A DNA stretch of 64,000 nucleotides from Cellulomonas sp. ES6 (GTDB taxonomy: Bacteria; Actinomycetota; Actinomycetes; Actinomycetales; Cellulomonadaceae): the NCBI RefSeq assembly GCF_030053835.1, contig NZ_CP125655.1, positions 3,348,001 to 3,412,000 of the forward strand. Reading direction: 5' to 3'. The notes under the pieces are model-generated. The model worked only from the letters and a program-made list of their open reading frames with translations, ran no database searches and was not told the origin of the DNA. This document shows positions 7,134-15,566 of the stretch, in pieces; position 1 is the stretch's first letter; each line of letters starts with the position of its first letter. The position numbers and the translations under genes were made by a program.

Positions 7134-8711
7134 ATGATCATCGGGTACCCGGCGGCCCAGGTGCGTGCGGCGGAGGAGCCGCTGCTCGCGCGTGGCGTGC
7201 CGCTCATGCAGCAGGCGGCGGGCGGGCTCGCGACGCGGGTCCTGGCGGAGCTGGTGTCCCGCCGGGGCGCGGTCCGCGGGGCCACCGTGGTGACGCTGGT
7301 CGGCTCCGGGAACAACGGGGGCGACGCGCTGCACGCGGGTGCGGTCCTCGCCCGGCGGGGCGTGCGGGTGGTGGCGCTGTGCACGACGGGGACGCCGCAC
7401 GCGGAGGGGCTGGCGGCGCTGCGGCGGGCCGGCGGGCGTGCGGTGCGCGTCGGGGACGCGAGGGACGCGGGGGACGGACGCCCGGGGGCGGGGGACGGGC
7501 CGGACCTGCCGGTCGTCTGGCTCGGTGACGCGGTCGCCGAGGCGTACGCCGCGGACGTCGTCCTCGACGGGCTGCTCGGCATCGGCGGCCGGGGCGCCCC
7601 GCGAGGCGTCGCCGGCCTGCTCACCGCCCTGCTCGCGGAGCTGCTCGCCGACGAGGGGTCCCCGGACGCACCCGGGCCGCTGGTCGTCGCCGTCGACGTG
7701 CCGAGCGGGATCGGGGTGGACGACGGCTCGCTGCCGGACGGCCCCGTGCTCCCCGCGGGGCTGACGGTGACGTTCGGGACGGCGAAGCCCGGGCTGCTGC
7801 TGCCCCCGGCGTCACGGCTGGCGGGGCGGCTCGCCGTCGTGGACCTGGGGCTGCCGCTGCCGGGCGCCCCGGCCGTCGCGCGGCTGGGGCCGGCCGACGT
7901 CGCCGCGCTGTGGCCGGTGCCCGGCCCGGGCGACCACAAGTACAGCCGCGGCGTGCTGGGCGTGGTGGCGGGCACGCCCACGTACCCCGGGGCGGCGGTG
8001 CTCTGCGTGTCCGCCGCTGTGCGGGCGGGAGTCGGGATGGTCCGGTACGTCGGGCCGGCGGCGGTGCGGCGCGCGGTCCTGGCGGCGCGCCCCGAGGTCG
8101 TCGCCGGCGAGGGCCGGGTGCAGGCCTGGCTGCTCGGCCCCGGGGTCGACCCCGCGCACGCGAAGCAGGCCCGCCGGGTCGGGGACGCGCTCGAGCGCGC
8201 GCTGACCGAGGGGCAGCCGGCGGTGCTCGACGCGGGGGCCCTGGCCCTGGCGCCCGAGACGCTCGCCCCGTGGTGCGTCCTCACCCCGCACGCCGGGGAG
8301 CTGGCGGCCCTGCTCACCCGCCTCGGCGAGGACGTGGACCGCGCGGCGGTGACGGCGGAGCCGCTGCGGTGGGCCCGCCGCGCCCACGAGCGCACCGGGG
8401 CGACGGTCCTGCTGAAGGGCAGCACCACGGTGGTCGCCGGTGCGGGCGGGGCGGTGTTCGCGCAGGCGGACGCGCCGGGGTGGCTCGCGACCGCCGGGTC
8501 GGGCGACGTGCTGGCGGGGCTGCTCGCCGCGCTGCTCGCGGGCCGGGCGGGCGACGTGCTCGCCGACCCCCCGCTCGCGGCCGCGCTCGCGGCGGCCGCC
8601 GCGCTCGTGCACGGGCACGCCGCGTCCGCCGCGGTCCCCGGCGGCCCCGTCGCGGCGCTGGACGTCGCGCACGCCGTGCCCGCCGTCGTGGCAGGGTTGC
8701 TCCGTGGCTGA
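7134..8711 (+). CDS. nnr: Bifunctional NAD(P)H-hydrate epimerase / ADP-dependent dehydratase
   Basis: Repairs hydrated NADH and NADPH: the N-terminal YjeF_N domain epimerises NAD(P)HX and the C-terminal ribokinase-like domain dehydrates it. In the 525 residues the epimerase half shows LVGSGNNGGDALHAG (about residues 57-70) and VDVPSGIGVDDG. The second half shows LLGPGV, PAVLDAGAL and the signature TAGSGDVLAGLLAALLAG, whose Asp is the catalytic base. Full length for the fused form. The next gene starts eight bases inside its 3' end, indicating coupling. It begins the conserved nnr-alr-tsa block. Confidence 0.96.
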   Translation: MIIGYPAAQVRAAEEPLLARGVPLMQQAAGGLATRVLAELVSRRGAVRGATVVTLVGSGNNGGDALHAGAVLARRGVRVVALCTTGTPHAEGLAALRRAGGRAVRVGDARDAGDGRPGAGDGPDLPVVWLGDAVAEAYAADVVLDGLLGIGGRGAPRGVAGLLTALLAELLADEGSPDAPGPLVVAVDVPSGIGVDDGSLPDGPVLPAGLTVTFGTAKPGLLLPPASRLAGRLAVVDLGLPLPGAPAVARLGPADVAALWPVPGPGDHKYSRGVLGVVAGTPTYPGAAVLCVSAAVRAGVGMVRYVGPAAVRRAVLAARPEVVAGEGRVQAWLLGPGVDPAHAKQARRVGDALERALTEGQPAVLDAGALALAPETLAPWCVLTPHAGELAALLTRLGEDVDRAAVTAEPLRWARRAHERTGATVLLKGSTTVVAGAGGAVFAQADAPGWLATAGSGDVLAGLLAALLAGRAGDVLADPPLAAALAAAAALVHGHAASAAVPGGPVAALDVAHAVPAVVAGLLRG

Positions 8712-9435
8712 GGACACCGACGTCGACCCGACCGGCACCACCGGCACCACCGGCTCGAACGGCACCGCCCGCGCCGCCGGGGCGGACCCCGTGCTCCCGC
8801 CGCTGCGGGACGACCTGCACCGCCGGGTCGCCGCGCTGCTCACCCCGGAGCCGGGCACGGACCGGCCGGCGCGCCGGCTGCTCGGGATCGCGGGGCCGCC
8901 CGGGGCCGGCAAGTCGACGCTGTCGGCCCAGATCCTCGCCGCGTTCGCGGGCTCGTGCGTCGTCGCCCCGATGGACGGGTTCCACCTGGCGCAGACCGAG
9001 CTGGAGCGGCTCGGGCGGCAGGACCGCAAGGGCGCCCCGGACACGTTCGACGCGGCCGGGTACGTCGCGCTGCTCCGGCGGCTGCGCGCGGCCGTACCCG
9101 GCGAGACGGTGTACGCGCCCGAGTACCGGCGCGACCTGCGCAACGGGATCGCCGGGGCGATCGCCGTCCCGGCCGACGTGCCGCTCGTCATCACGGAGGG
9201 CAACTACCTGCTGCTGGACGACCACGGGTTCGGCCCGGTGCGGGGCCTGCTCGACGAGTGCTGGTACGCCGAGCTGCCGGAGTCCGTGCGGGCGGAGCGG
9301 CTGGTGGCGCGTCACCGGCTGTTCGGCAAGGCCCCGGAGGCCGCGTACGCCTGGACCCACGGCCCGGACCAGCGCAACGCCGACCTCGTCGCCGGCACCC
9401 GCGACCGCGCGGACGTGGTGGTGACGGTCGACTGA
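8704..9435 (+). CDS. Nucleoside/nucleotide kinase family protein (P-loop, uridine kinase-like)
   Basis: A 243-residue P-loop kinase. Walker A is GIAGPPGAGKST at about residues 61-72, followed by a DGFHLAQTEL substrate loop, RRDLRNGIAG and ITEGNYLLLDD, the usual order in the uridine kinase/panthothenate-kinase-like group. The substrate is not determined by sequence; sugars, nucleosides and pantothenate are used by relatives. The first 30 residues are a Thr/Gly-rich tail. The GTG overlaps the nnr stop by eight bases, so it is probably co-translated with nnr. It ends 114 bases before alr, which has its own promoter-like hexamer. Confidence 0.85.
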   Translation: MAEDTDVDPTGTTGTTGSNGTARAAGADPVLPPLRDDLHRRVAALLTPEPGTDRPARRLLGIAGPPGAGKSTLSAQILAAFAGSCVVAPMDGFHLAQTELERLGRQDRKGAPDTFDAAGYVALLRRLRAAVPGETVYAPEYRRDLRNGIAGAIAVPADVPLVITEGNYLLLDDHGFGPVRGLLDECWYAELPESVRAERLVARHRLFGKAPEAAYAWTHGPDQRNADLVAGTRDRADVVVTVD

Positions 9436-9537
9436 GGGCCGGGCGCGTCGCGCCGGGAGGGCCCTGTCGGTGCGCCCGCCCGCGCCGGATCGGACCGGCT
9501 CGCGCCGGCTCACGTCGGCCCGTGCGCCCGCCGGTGG

Positions 9538-9543
9538 GAGACT
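9538..9543 (+). promoter_or_regulatory. Putative -10 box of alr
   Basis: GAGACT, six bases before the alr GTG. Weaker than others in the series because the first base is not T. Confidence 0.35.
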
Positions 9544-9549
9544 GGGGCG

Positions 9550-10728
9550 GTGAGCCTGTTCCCCGCCCGCGCCGTGGTCGACCTCTCGGCGATCCGCGAC
9601 AACGCCCGCACCCTCGGGGACCTCGCGCCGACGGCCCAGGTGATGGCGGTCGTCAAGGCGGACGCGTACGGCCACGGCCTGGTGCCGGTCGCGCGCGCCG
9701 CGGTGCAGGGCGGCGCGACGTGGCTCGGGGTGGCGCAGCTCGGCGAGGCCCTCGCCCTGCGGGAGGCGGGGATCACCGCCCGCGTGCTCACCTGGTTGTA
9801 CGCCCCCGGCGCGCCGCTGACCGAGGCCGTCGCCGCGGACGTGGACCTGTCGGTCGCCGCCCCGTGGGCGCTCCAGGAGGTCGCCGCGTCGGCGCGCGTC
9901 ACGGGCCGGACGGCGCGCGTGCACCTCAAGGTCGACACGGGCCTGGGCCGCAACGGTCTGACCCCGGCGGACCTGCCCGAGGTGCTCGACGCGGCCCTGC
10001 GGCTGGAGGCCGAGGGCGTGCTGCGGGTGGTCGGCCTGTGGTCGCACCTCGCGTTCGCCGACGAGCCGGGGCACCCGACGCTGCACCGGCAGGCGGCGGC
10101 GCTGCGGGCGGCGGCGGACGACGCGGAGGCGCGCGGCGCGCGGCTCGAGGTCCGCCACATCGCGGCGTCGGCGTCCACGCTCACCGACCCCGAGCTGCAC
10201 CTGGACCTGGTGCGGCCCGGCATCGCGCTGTACGGGCTCACCCCCGTGCCGCAGCTCGGCGGCCCGGAGCGGTTCGGGCTGCGCCCGGCGATGACCGTCG
10301 AGGCCGAGCTGGCGACCGTGAAGCGGGTCCCCGCCGGCCACGGCGTCTCCTACAGCCACCACTACGTCACGGACCGCGAGACGACGCTCGGCGTGGTGCC
10401 GCTCGGGTATGCGGACGGCGTGCCGCGGCACGCCTCCGGCGTCGACGGCGCGCCCGGGGCCCCGCTGGGCGTGCACGGGCGGCGGCTCGCGATCGCCGGC
10501 CGGGTCTGCATGGACCAGGTCGTGGTGGACCTGGGACCCGACGCCACCGAGTCCGCGGGCGACGTGGTCGAGCTGTTCGGCACGGGCGCCGACGGCGGCC
10601 CCACCGCGCAGGACTGGGCGGAGGCGTGCGGCACCATCTCCTACGAGATCGTGACGCGGCTCGGCGCCCGCGTCCCGCGCGTGCACGTGGACCCCGAGGC
10701 GCCGGGCGGCACGGGAGGAGAACGGTGA
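9550..10728 (+). CDS. alr: Alanine racemase
   Basis: PLP enzyme that interconverts L- and D-alanine for peptidoglycan. The 392-residue product has AVVKADAYGHGL, with the PLP lysine at about residue 37, LKVDTGLGRNG, RPGIALYGLTP and GVVPLGYADGVPR, with the second-half catalytic Tyr at about residue 275. It ends in the GTISYEIVTRLGARVPR beta domain. The GTG start is set by family length. Its stop overlaps the tsaE GTG, starting the alr-tsaE-tsaB-rimI run, the same order as in Mycobacterium tuberculosis. Confidence 0.97.
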   Translation: MSLFPARAVVDLSAIRDNARTLGDLAPTAQVMAVVKADAYGHGLVPVARAAVQGGATWLGVAQLGEALALREAGITARVLTWLYAPGAPLTEAVAADVDLSVAAPWALQEVAASARVTGRTARVHLKVDTGLGRNGLTPADLPEVLDAALRLEAEGVLRVVGLWSHLAFADEPGHPTLHRQAAALRAAADDAEARGARLEVRHIAASASTLTDPELHLDLVRPGIALYGLTPVPQLGGPERFGLRPAMTVEAELATVKRVPAGHGVSYSHHYVTDRETTLGVVPLGYADGVPRHASGVDGAPGAPLGVHGRRLAIAGRVCMDQVVVDLGPDATESAGDVVELFGTGADGGPTAQDWAEACGTISYEIVTRLGARVPRVHVDPEAPGGTGGER

Positions 10729-11258
10729 GCGGGCAGGACGGGACGACGACGGTGGCCGAGGTCGCGGTGGAGCTGGCGGACGCGGACGCGACGCGCGCGT
10801 ACGGCGCGGCGCTCGCGGGGCTGCTGCGGCCGGGCGACCTGGTGGTGCTGACCGGCGACCTCGGCGCCGGCAAGACGACCCTCACGCAGGGGATCGGGCA
10901 GGGGCTGCACGTGCGGGGCGCGGTCGCGTCGCCGACGTTCGTCATCGCCCGGGTGCACCCGCCGCTGCCGCGCGACGACGGCACGACCGGCCCGGCCCTG
11001 GTGCACGTCGACGCGTACCGGCTCGGATCGCTCGACGAGGTCGACGCGCTCGACCTGGACGCCTCCCTGGACGAGTCCGTGACCGTCGTGGAGTGGGGGG
11101 CGGGCCTCGTGGAGTCGCTGGCCGCCGACCGGCTCGAGGTCGCGCTGCGGCGCCCCCGCGGTGCGGTGGCGGACGCCGAGGACGCCGCCGCCGGGGTCCG
11201 GACCGTCACGGTCCGCGCACATGGCGACCGCTGGCACGGCGTGCCGCTGCCCGGCTGA
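10725..11258 (+). CDS. tsaE: tRNA t6A biosynthesis ATPase TsaE
   Basis: ATPase partner of the TsaB-TsaD complex that makes N6-threonylcarbamoyladenosine at position 37 of ANN-decoding tRNAs. The 177 residues include the P-loop LTGDLGAGKTTLTQGIG, SPTFVIARVHP, LVHVDAYRLGSLDEVDALDLD and VTVVEWGAGL, diagnostic of TsaE. The GTG overlaps the alr stop by four bases, with GGAGGAG a few bases upstream. It precedes tsaB in the conserved order. The C-terminal 25 residues are a family-variable tail. Confidence 0.95.
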   Translation: MSGQDGTTTVAEVAVELADADATRAYGAALAGLLRPGDLVVLTGDLGAGKTTLTQGIGQGLHVRGAVASPTFVIARVHPPLPRDDGTTGPALVHVDAYRLGSLDEVDALDLDASLDESVTVVEWGAGLVESLAADRLEVALRRPRGAVADAEDAAAGVRTVTVRAHGDRWHGVPLPG

Positions 11259-11351
11259 CGGCCGGCGCCACCCGGACGCCCGTCCGACCCCGAACCCCCG
11301 ACCACGCCCCGGGCCGTCCCGCCCGGACCCCACCCGGAAGGAACCCCACCG

Positions 11352-12053
11352 GTGCCCGTCCTCGCGCTCGACACCTCCGCCGCTGCGTCCGCCGCCGTCG
11401 TCGACGACGCGGGCCGCACCCTCGCCACCCGTTCGTCCGGGGAGACGCGCCGGCACGCCGAGGCCCTCACCCCGCTGCTCGACGCGGTGCTGGCGGAGGC
11501 CGGCGTGGCGCGCACGGAGCTCACGGCGGTCGTCGCCGGGACCGGGCCGGCTCCCTTCACGGGGCTGCGCGTCGGGCTCGTCACGGCCCGGACGCTGGGA
11601 CTGGCGCTGGGGGTCCCGGTGCACGGCGTGTCCTCCCTCGACGCCCTGGCGCTCGCGACGGTCCGCGCGCTGCAGCCGGCGGGGGAGGTGCTCGTGGTCA
11701 CCGACGCGCGGCGCCGCGAGGTGTACTGGGCGCGCTACCGGGCGGTCGTGGGCGCGGGCACGGACGCGACCGTCGAGGTGGTCGACGGCCCGGGGGTGGA
11801 CGCGCCCGCGGACGTCGCGGCCCGGGAGGTCGAGGGGCTCGTGGTGGCGGGCGCCGGCACCGCGCTGTACCCGGAGCTGCTGCCGGCCACGCCGGGGACG
11901 CCGGCCGACGTCGACCCGGCCGACCTCGCGCGCGTCGCCCTGGCGCGGCTCGCGGTCGCGGGCGAGGGCACCGTCCTGCCGACGGAGCCGCTGTACCTGC
12001 GCCGGCCGGACGCGGTGCCGCCGGCCCCGGGCAAGCGGGTGCTGGGGTCGTGA
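11352..12053 (+). CDS. tsaB: tRNA t6A biosynthesis protein TsaB
   Basis: Partner of TsaD in threonylcarbamoyl transfer to tRNA. The 233-residue ASKHA-fold protein begins VLALDTSAAASAAVV and has RRHAEALTPLLDAVL, VVAGTGPAPFTGLRVGL and VTDARRREVYWARY, all typical of TsaB. It lacks the metal-binding HxxxH found in TsaD, as expected. The GTG is preceded by AAGGAA. The gap of 93 bases after tsaE is the longest in this run and could hold a promoter. Its stop overlaps the rimI start. Confidence 0.93.
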   Translation: MPVLALDTSAAASAAVVDDAGRTLATRSSGETRRHAEALTPLLDAVLAEAGVARTELTAVVAGTGPAPFTGLRVGLVTARTLGLALGVPVHGVSSLDALALATVRALQPAGEVLVVTDARRREVYWARYRAVVGAGTDATVEVVDGPGVDAPADVAAREVEGLVVAGAGTALYPELLPATPGTPADVDPADLARVALARLAVAGEGTVLPTEPLYLRRPDAVPPAPGKRVLGS

Positions 12054-12565
12054 CCGTGCGGCTGCGGCCGCTGGTGCCCGCCGACCTGGACGACCTGGAG
12101 GCGATGGAGCACGCGCTGTTCGGCGCGGGCGCGTGGTCGCGGGCGTCGCTCGCGGAGGAGCTGGACGGGGCGGGGCGCTGGTACGTGGGGGCCGAGGACG
12201 CCGCGGGTCGACTCGTCGGGTACGCGGGCCTGTGGTTCGACGGCTGGGACGCCCAGGTCATGACCATCGGCACCCGGCCGGACGCGCAGGGCCGCGGCGT
12301 GGGGCGCGCCCTGCTGGACGCCCTGCTGGGCCGCGCGCGCGAGCTGCGCGCCGGGGACGTCCTGCTGGAAGTGCGGGTCGACAACGAGCCGGCGCTGCGG
12401 CTGTACGAGCGCGCGGGGTTCGAGCGGTTCGGCCGGCGCCGCGGCTACTACCAGCCGGAGAACGTGGACGCCTGGACGATGCGGCTGCGCCTGGCGGGCG
12501 CCGCGCCGGCCGGCGGGGACGACGCGGGCAGGGATGACGCGGGCGGGCAGCCGGCGTCGCTGTGA
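12050..12565 (+). CDS. rimI: Ribosomal-protein-S18-type N-acetyltransferase RimI
   Basis: GNAT acetyltransferase that in characterised cases acetylates the N-terminus of ribosomal protein S18. The 171 residues hold VMTIGTRPDAQGRGVGRALL, with the acetyl-CoA loop GRGVGRALL, LEVRVDNEPALRLYERAGF and RRGYYQPENVDAWTM, typical of RimI. The GTG overlaps tsaB as GTGA; a second in-frame GTG two codons later is an alternative. The last 20 residues are a variable tail, and the stop codon lies inside a terminator hairpin. The gene sits between tsaB and tsaD, as it commonly does. Confidence 0.92.
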   Translation: MTVRLRPLVPADLDDLEAMEHALFGAGAWSRASLAEELDGAGRWYVGAEDAAGRLVGYAGLWFDGWDAQVMTIGTRPDAQGRGVGRALLDALLGRARELRAGDVLLEVRVDNEPALRLYERAGFERFGRRRGYYQPENVDAWTMRLRLAGAAPAGGDDAGRDDAGGQPASL

Positions 12566-12580
12566 CGCGGCTGCCCGCCC
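12541..12580 (+). terminator. Terminator hairpin spanning the rimI stop codon
   Basis: GGGCGGGCAGCCG (12541-12553) pairs perfectly with CGGCTGCCCGCCC (12568-12580) around a 14-base loop that contains the rimI TGA. There is no T-run. It would end the alr-rimI transcript and also serve the convergent nitroreductase gene. Confidence 0.75.
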
Positions 12581-12598
12581 GTGACGGTGCGGGACGGC

Positions 12599-13234
12599 TC
12601 AGACGGTACGGGCGACGTCCTCGAAGTCGAGGCGCGTCTGGCGGGGGTGCGACGCGGGCACGCCGAGGCCCTCGCGGTCGGCGGGCTCGGTGCCGACGTT
12701 CATGACGATGATCGAGCGCCACGACGTGCCGGCGAACAGGTCGGCGTCGAGCCCGGCGGCGTCGAAGCCGGTCATCGGGCCGACGTGCAGCCCGGCCGCG
12801 CGCAGGCCGACGATGAGGTAGCCGGCCTGCAGGAACGCGTTGTCACGGGACATGCGCTCGCGGACCGCCTCGGCCCCGGCGAGGTTGTCGCGCGCGCCGG
12901 CCATGTGCGGCGCGAGCCGGGGCAGGTGCTCGTGGAAGTCGAGGTCGGCGGCCACGACGATGCTGAGCGGCGCGAGCTGGGTCTTGGCCTTGTTGCCGTC
13001 GGCCATGTGCGTCACGAGGCGCTCGCGGGCCTCCGGGGTGCGCACGAGGAGCAGCCGCAGCGGCAGGGTGTTCATCGCGGTGGGGCCCCAGCGGACGACG
13101 TCCCACACGGCGCGGACCTGCTCGTCGGTGACCTCGCCGTCGGCGAAGCTGTTGACGGTGCGGGCGGACCGGAACACGAGGTCGGCGATCTCGGCGGGGA
13201 CGCGGAGCTCGCTCGGGGCGGTGTCGATGCTCAT
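12599..13234 (-). CDS. Nitroreductase family protein, RutE-like (putative malonic semialdehyde reductase)
   Basis: A 211-residue FMN-dependent nitroreductase-fold enzyme. RTVNSFADGEV, VVRWGPTAMNTLPLRLLLV, MSRDNAFLQAGYLIVGLRA, GLHVGPMTGFD and the C-terminal HPRQTRLDFEDV fit the RutE/HadB-type subgroup that reduces malonic semialdehyde to 3-hydroxypropionate. No other pyrimidine-degradation gene is in view, so the natural substrate is uncertain. It runs against its neighbours, inserted between rimI and tsaD, which adjoin in mycobacteria. Upstream is an AT-richer stretch with a TTGCGGATT-type sequence. Confidence 0.85.
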   Translation of the reverse strand: MSIDTAPSELRVPAEIADLVFRSARTVNSFADGEVTDEQVRAVWDVVRWGPTAMNTLPLRLLLVRTPEARERLVTHMADGNKAKTQLAPLSIVVAADLDFHEHLPRLAPHMAGARDNLAGAEAVRERMSRDNAFLQAGYLIVGLRAAGLHVGPMTGFDAAGLDADLFAGTSWRSIIVMNVGTEPADREGLGVPASHPRQTRLDFEDVARTV

Positions 13235-13326
13235 GACTGGTTGAATCCGCAACCAATCCGGGGCATTCCGGTTGCCTGAGTGAACCGTGTCACACGGCGC
13301 CCGCGGAACGCTCCCGCAGCCCGACC

Positions 13327-13332
13327 TAGGAT
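13327..13332 (+). promoter_or_regulatory. Putative -10 box of tsaD
   Basis: TAGGAT, seven bases before the ATG at 13340. It overlaps the upstream in-frame ATG at 13331, which argues that 13340 is the true start. Confidence 0.5.
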
Positions 13333-13339
13333 GGTCCCC

Positions 13340-14398
13340 ATGCCCGAAGCGCCGCTCGTCCTGGGGATCGAGACGTCCTGCGACGAGACCGGGGTCGCCC
13401 TGGTCCGCGCCCACCCCGACCGCAGCGAGCTGCTGGTCGACGCCGTCGCGTCCTCGATGGACGAGCACGCGCGATTCGGCGGGATCATCCCCGAGATCGC
13501 CTCCCGCGCCCACCTCGAGGCGATGGTGCCGACCGTCGAGCGCGCGCTCCACGAGGCGGGCGTGACGCTCGCGGACGTCGACGCGGTCGCCGTGACCGCC
13601 GGCCCGGGGCTCGTCGGGTCGCTGACCGTCGGCACCGCCGCCGCCAAGGCGCTCGCCTACGGCCTCGGCAAGCCGCTGTACGGCGTCAACCACGTCATCG
13701 GCCACGCCGCCGTCGACGAGCTCGTGCACGGCCTGTTCCCCGACCGGGTCATGGCGCTCGTCGTCTCCGGCGGGCACTCCAGCCTGCTGCTGGTCGACGA
13801 CGTCGTCACCGGCGTGCACGAGCTGGGCTCCACGCTCGACGACGCCGCGGGCGAGGCGTTCGACAAGGTGGGCCGCCTGCTCGGCCTGCCGTACCCCGGC
13901 GGCCCCCACATCGACCGCCTGGCGCGCGAGGGCGACCCGACGGCGATCCGGTTCCCGCGCGGGCTGACGGCCGCGAAGGACCAGGAGAAGCACGCGTACG
14001 ACTTCTCGTTCTCCGGGCTCAAGACGGCCGTGGCCCGCTGGGTCGAGGCGCGGCAGGACGCCGGCGAGGAGATCCCGCTGGAGGACGTCTCCGCGTCGTT
14101 CGCGGCCGCGGTGGCCGACGTGCTCACCGCCAAGACCATCGCGGCGTGCCGGCGGCACGGCGTGGACACGCTCGTCGTCGGCGGCGGGTTCTCCGCCAAC
14201 TCCCAGCTGCGCGACCTCGCGGCCGAGCGCTGCGCGGAGGCCGGCATCGAGCTGCGCATCCCGCCCATCCGGTACTGCACCGACAACGGCGCGATGATCG
14301 CCGCGCTCGGGGCCGCGGTGGTCCGGCGCGGGCTGCCCGCCTCGGACTTCGGCATCGGCGTGGACTCGACGATGCCGCTGGAGACCGTGACGGTCTGA
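13340..14398 (+). CDS. tsaD: tRNA N6-adenosine threonylcarbamoyltransferase TsaD
   Basis: Catalytic subunit of t6A synthesis, transferring the threonylcarbamoyl group to A37 of tRNA. The 352-residue product shows [37 protein letters not shown], the metal-binding NHVIGHAAV (His, His), [31 protein letters not shown] and the C-terminal [14 protein letters not shown] with its conserved Asp. Full length. An ATG three codons upstream is possible, but the TAGGAT box would then be inside the gene. In relatives it directly follows rimI; here the nitroreductase gene intervenes. Confidence 0.97.
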   Translation: MPEAPLVLGIETSCDETGVALVRAHPDRSELLVDAVASSMDEHARFGGIIPEIASRAHLEAMVPTVERALHEAGVTLADVDAVAVTAGPGLVGSLTVGTAAAKALAYGLGKPLYGVNHVIGHAAVDELVHGLFPDRVMALVVSGGHSSLLLVDDVVTGVHELGSTLDDAAGEAFDKVGRLLGLPYPGGPHIDRLAREGDPTAIRFPRGLTAAKDQEKHAYDFSFSGLKTAVARWVEARQDAGEEIPLEDVSASFAAAVADVLTAKTIAACRRHGVDTLVVGGGFSANSQLRDLAAERCAEAGIELRIPPIRYCTDNGAMIAALGAAVVRRGLPASDFGIGVDSTMPLETVTV

Positions 14399-14417
14399 GA
14401 CCGGCGTCCCGGCCGGG

Positions 14418-15566
14418 CTACAGCGGCCGGCCGGCCCGCATCTCGGCCACCAGCGACGCGACCACCGCGTCGAGCTCCCCGGCGTTCCGGCGCGCCACGG
14501 CCCGCTGCCGCTGGTACGACGCGCCCTTGCGGAGGATGACCCGCACCGCGTCCAGCTCGGCCGCGCAGCCCAGGCGCTCGGCCACGGGCTCCAGGTCGCG
14601 CAGCAGCCGCGCGACCGCGTCGGTGACGAGCTCCTCCTCGCCGGCGGCGTCGGTGATGATGATGGCGTCCATGCCGTAGCGGGCCGAGCGCCACTTGTTC
14701 TCCTGGGCGAACCACGGCGGGATCGTCGGCAGCGTCCGCCCGCTGTCGAGCAGCGTCGAGAAGTGCTCCACCAGGCAGTGCGTGAGGGCGGCGAGCGCCG
14801 TGACCTCCAGCAGGGTGGGGGAGCCGTCGCAGATGCGGGTCTCGACCGTGCCGAACCGCGGGGACGGGCGCACGTCCCAGCGCACCTCGTCGAACGCGTC
14901 GATCACGCCGGTGTGGAGCATGTCGCCGACGTACGCCTCGAGCTGCTCCCACTGCTCGAACTGGAACGGCAGCCCCGCCGTGGGCAGCTGCTGGAACATC
15001 AGGGCCCGGTTGGACGCGTACCCGGTGTCCTTGCCGCCCCAGAACGGGCTGGAGGCCGACAGCGACTGCAGGTGCGCGAAGCAGGTCAGCAGCGCCCGGG
15101 AGATCGGCAGCACCTTGGCGCGGTCCTCGATGCCGACGTGCACGTGCACGCCGTAGATGAGCATCTGGCGGCCCCACCACTGCGTGCGGTCGATGAGCGT
15201 GGCGTACCGCTCCTTGTCGGTGACCTTCTGCTGCGCCCAGCGGGCGAACGGGTGCGTGCCCGCGCTCATGAGCTCGACGCGCAGCGGGTCCGTGACGGTG
15301 CGGACCTCGTCGATCGCGCGCTGCAGGTCGGCGCCCGCCTCGCCGACCGTCCGGCAGACGCCGGAGACCACCTCGACGGTGTTGAGCAGCAGCTCCTGCT
15401 TGATGGCCGGGTGCTCGGCGCCGTCCGCGGGCCGCACCGCGTCGAGCACCGTGCTGGCGACCTGCCGGAGGTCGCCGGAGTCGGCGTCGACGAGCGCGAG
15501 CTCCCACTCGATGCCGACGGTGGACCGCTCCGACCGCGCGAACGGCAGCCGCGCCGGCGCCGTCAT
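14418..15566 (-). CDS. ybdK: Carboxylate-amine ligase, YbdK / GCS2 family
   Basis: A 382-residue member of the glutamate-cysteine ligase type 2 family, which makes an amide bond from a carboxylate and an amine using ATP; YbdK-type members have weak or unknown substrate use. It opens STVGIEWELALVD with the metal-binding Glu residues and carries LNTVEVVSGVC, STGTHPF-like SAGTHPFARW, YGVHVHVGIED, PFWGGKDTGYASNR and FGTVETRICDGSPT. Because actinobacteria use mycothiol, a glutathione role is unlikely. Its ATG overlaps the methyltransferase stop as ATGA, so the pair is co-translated. The pair runs opposite to tsaD and groES. Confidence 0.9.
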   Translation of the reverse strand: MTAPARLPFARSERSTVGIEWELALVDADSGDLRQVASTVLDAVRPADGAEHPAIKQELLLNTVEVVSGVCRTVGEAGADLQRAIDEVRTVTDPLRVELMSAGTHPFARWAQQKVTDKERYATLIDRTQWWGRQMLIYGVHVHVGIEDRAKVLPISRALLTCFAHLQSLSASSPFWGGKDTGYASNRALMFQQLPTAGLPFQFEQWEQLEAYVGDMLHTGVIDAFDEVRWDVRPSPRFGTVETRICDGSPTLLEVTALAALTHCLVEHFSTLLDSGRTLPTIPPWFAQENKWRSARYGMDAIIITDAAGEEELVTDAVARLLRDLEPVAERLGCAAELDAVRVILRKGASYQRQRAVARRNAGELDAVVASLVAEMRAGRPL

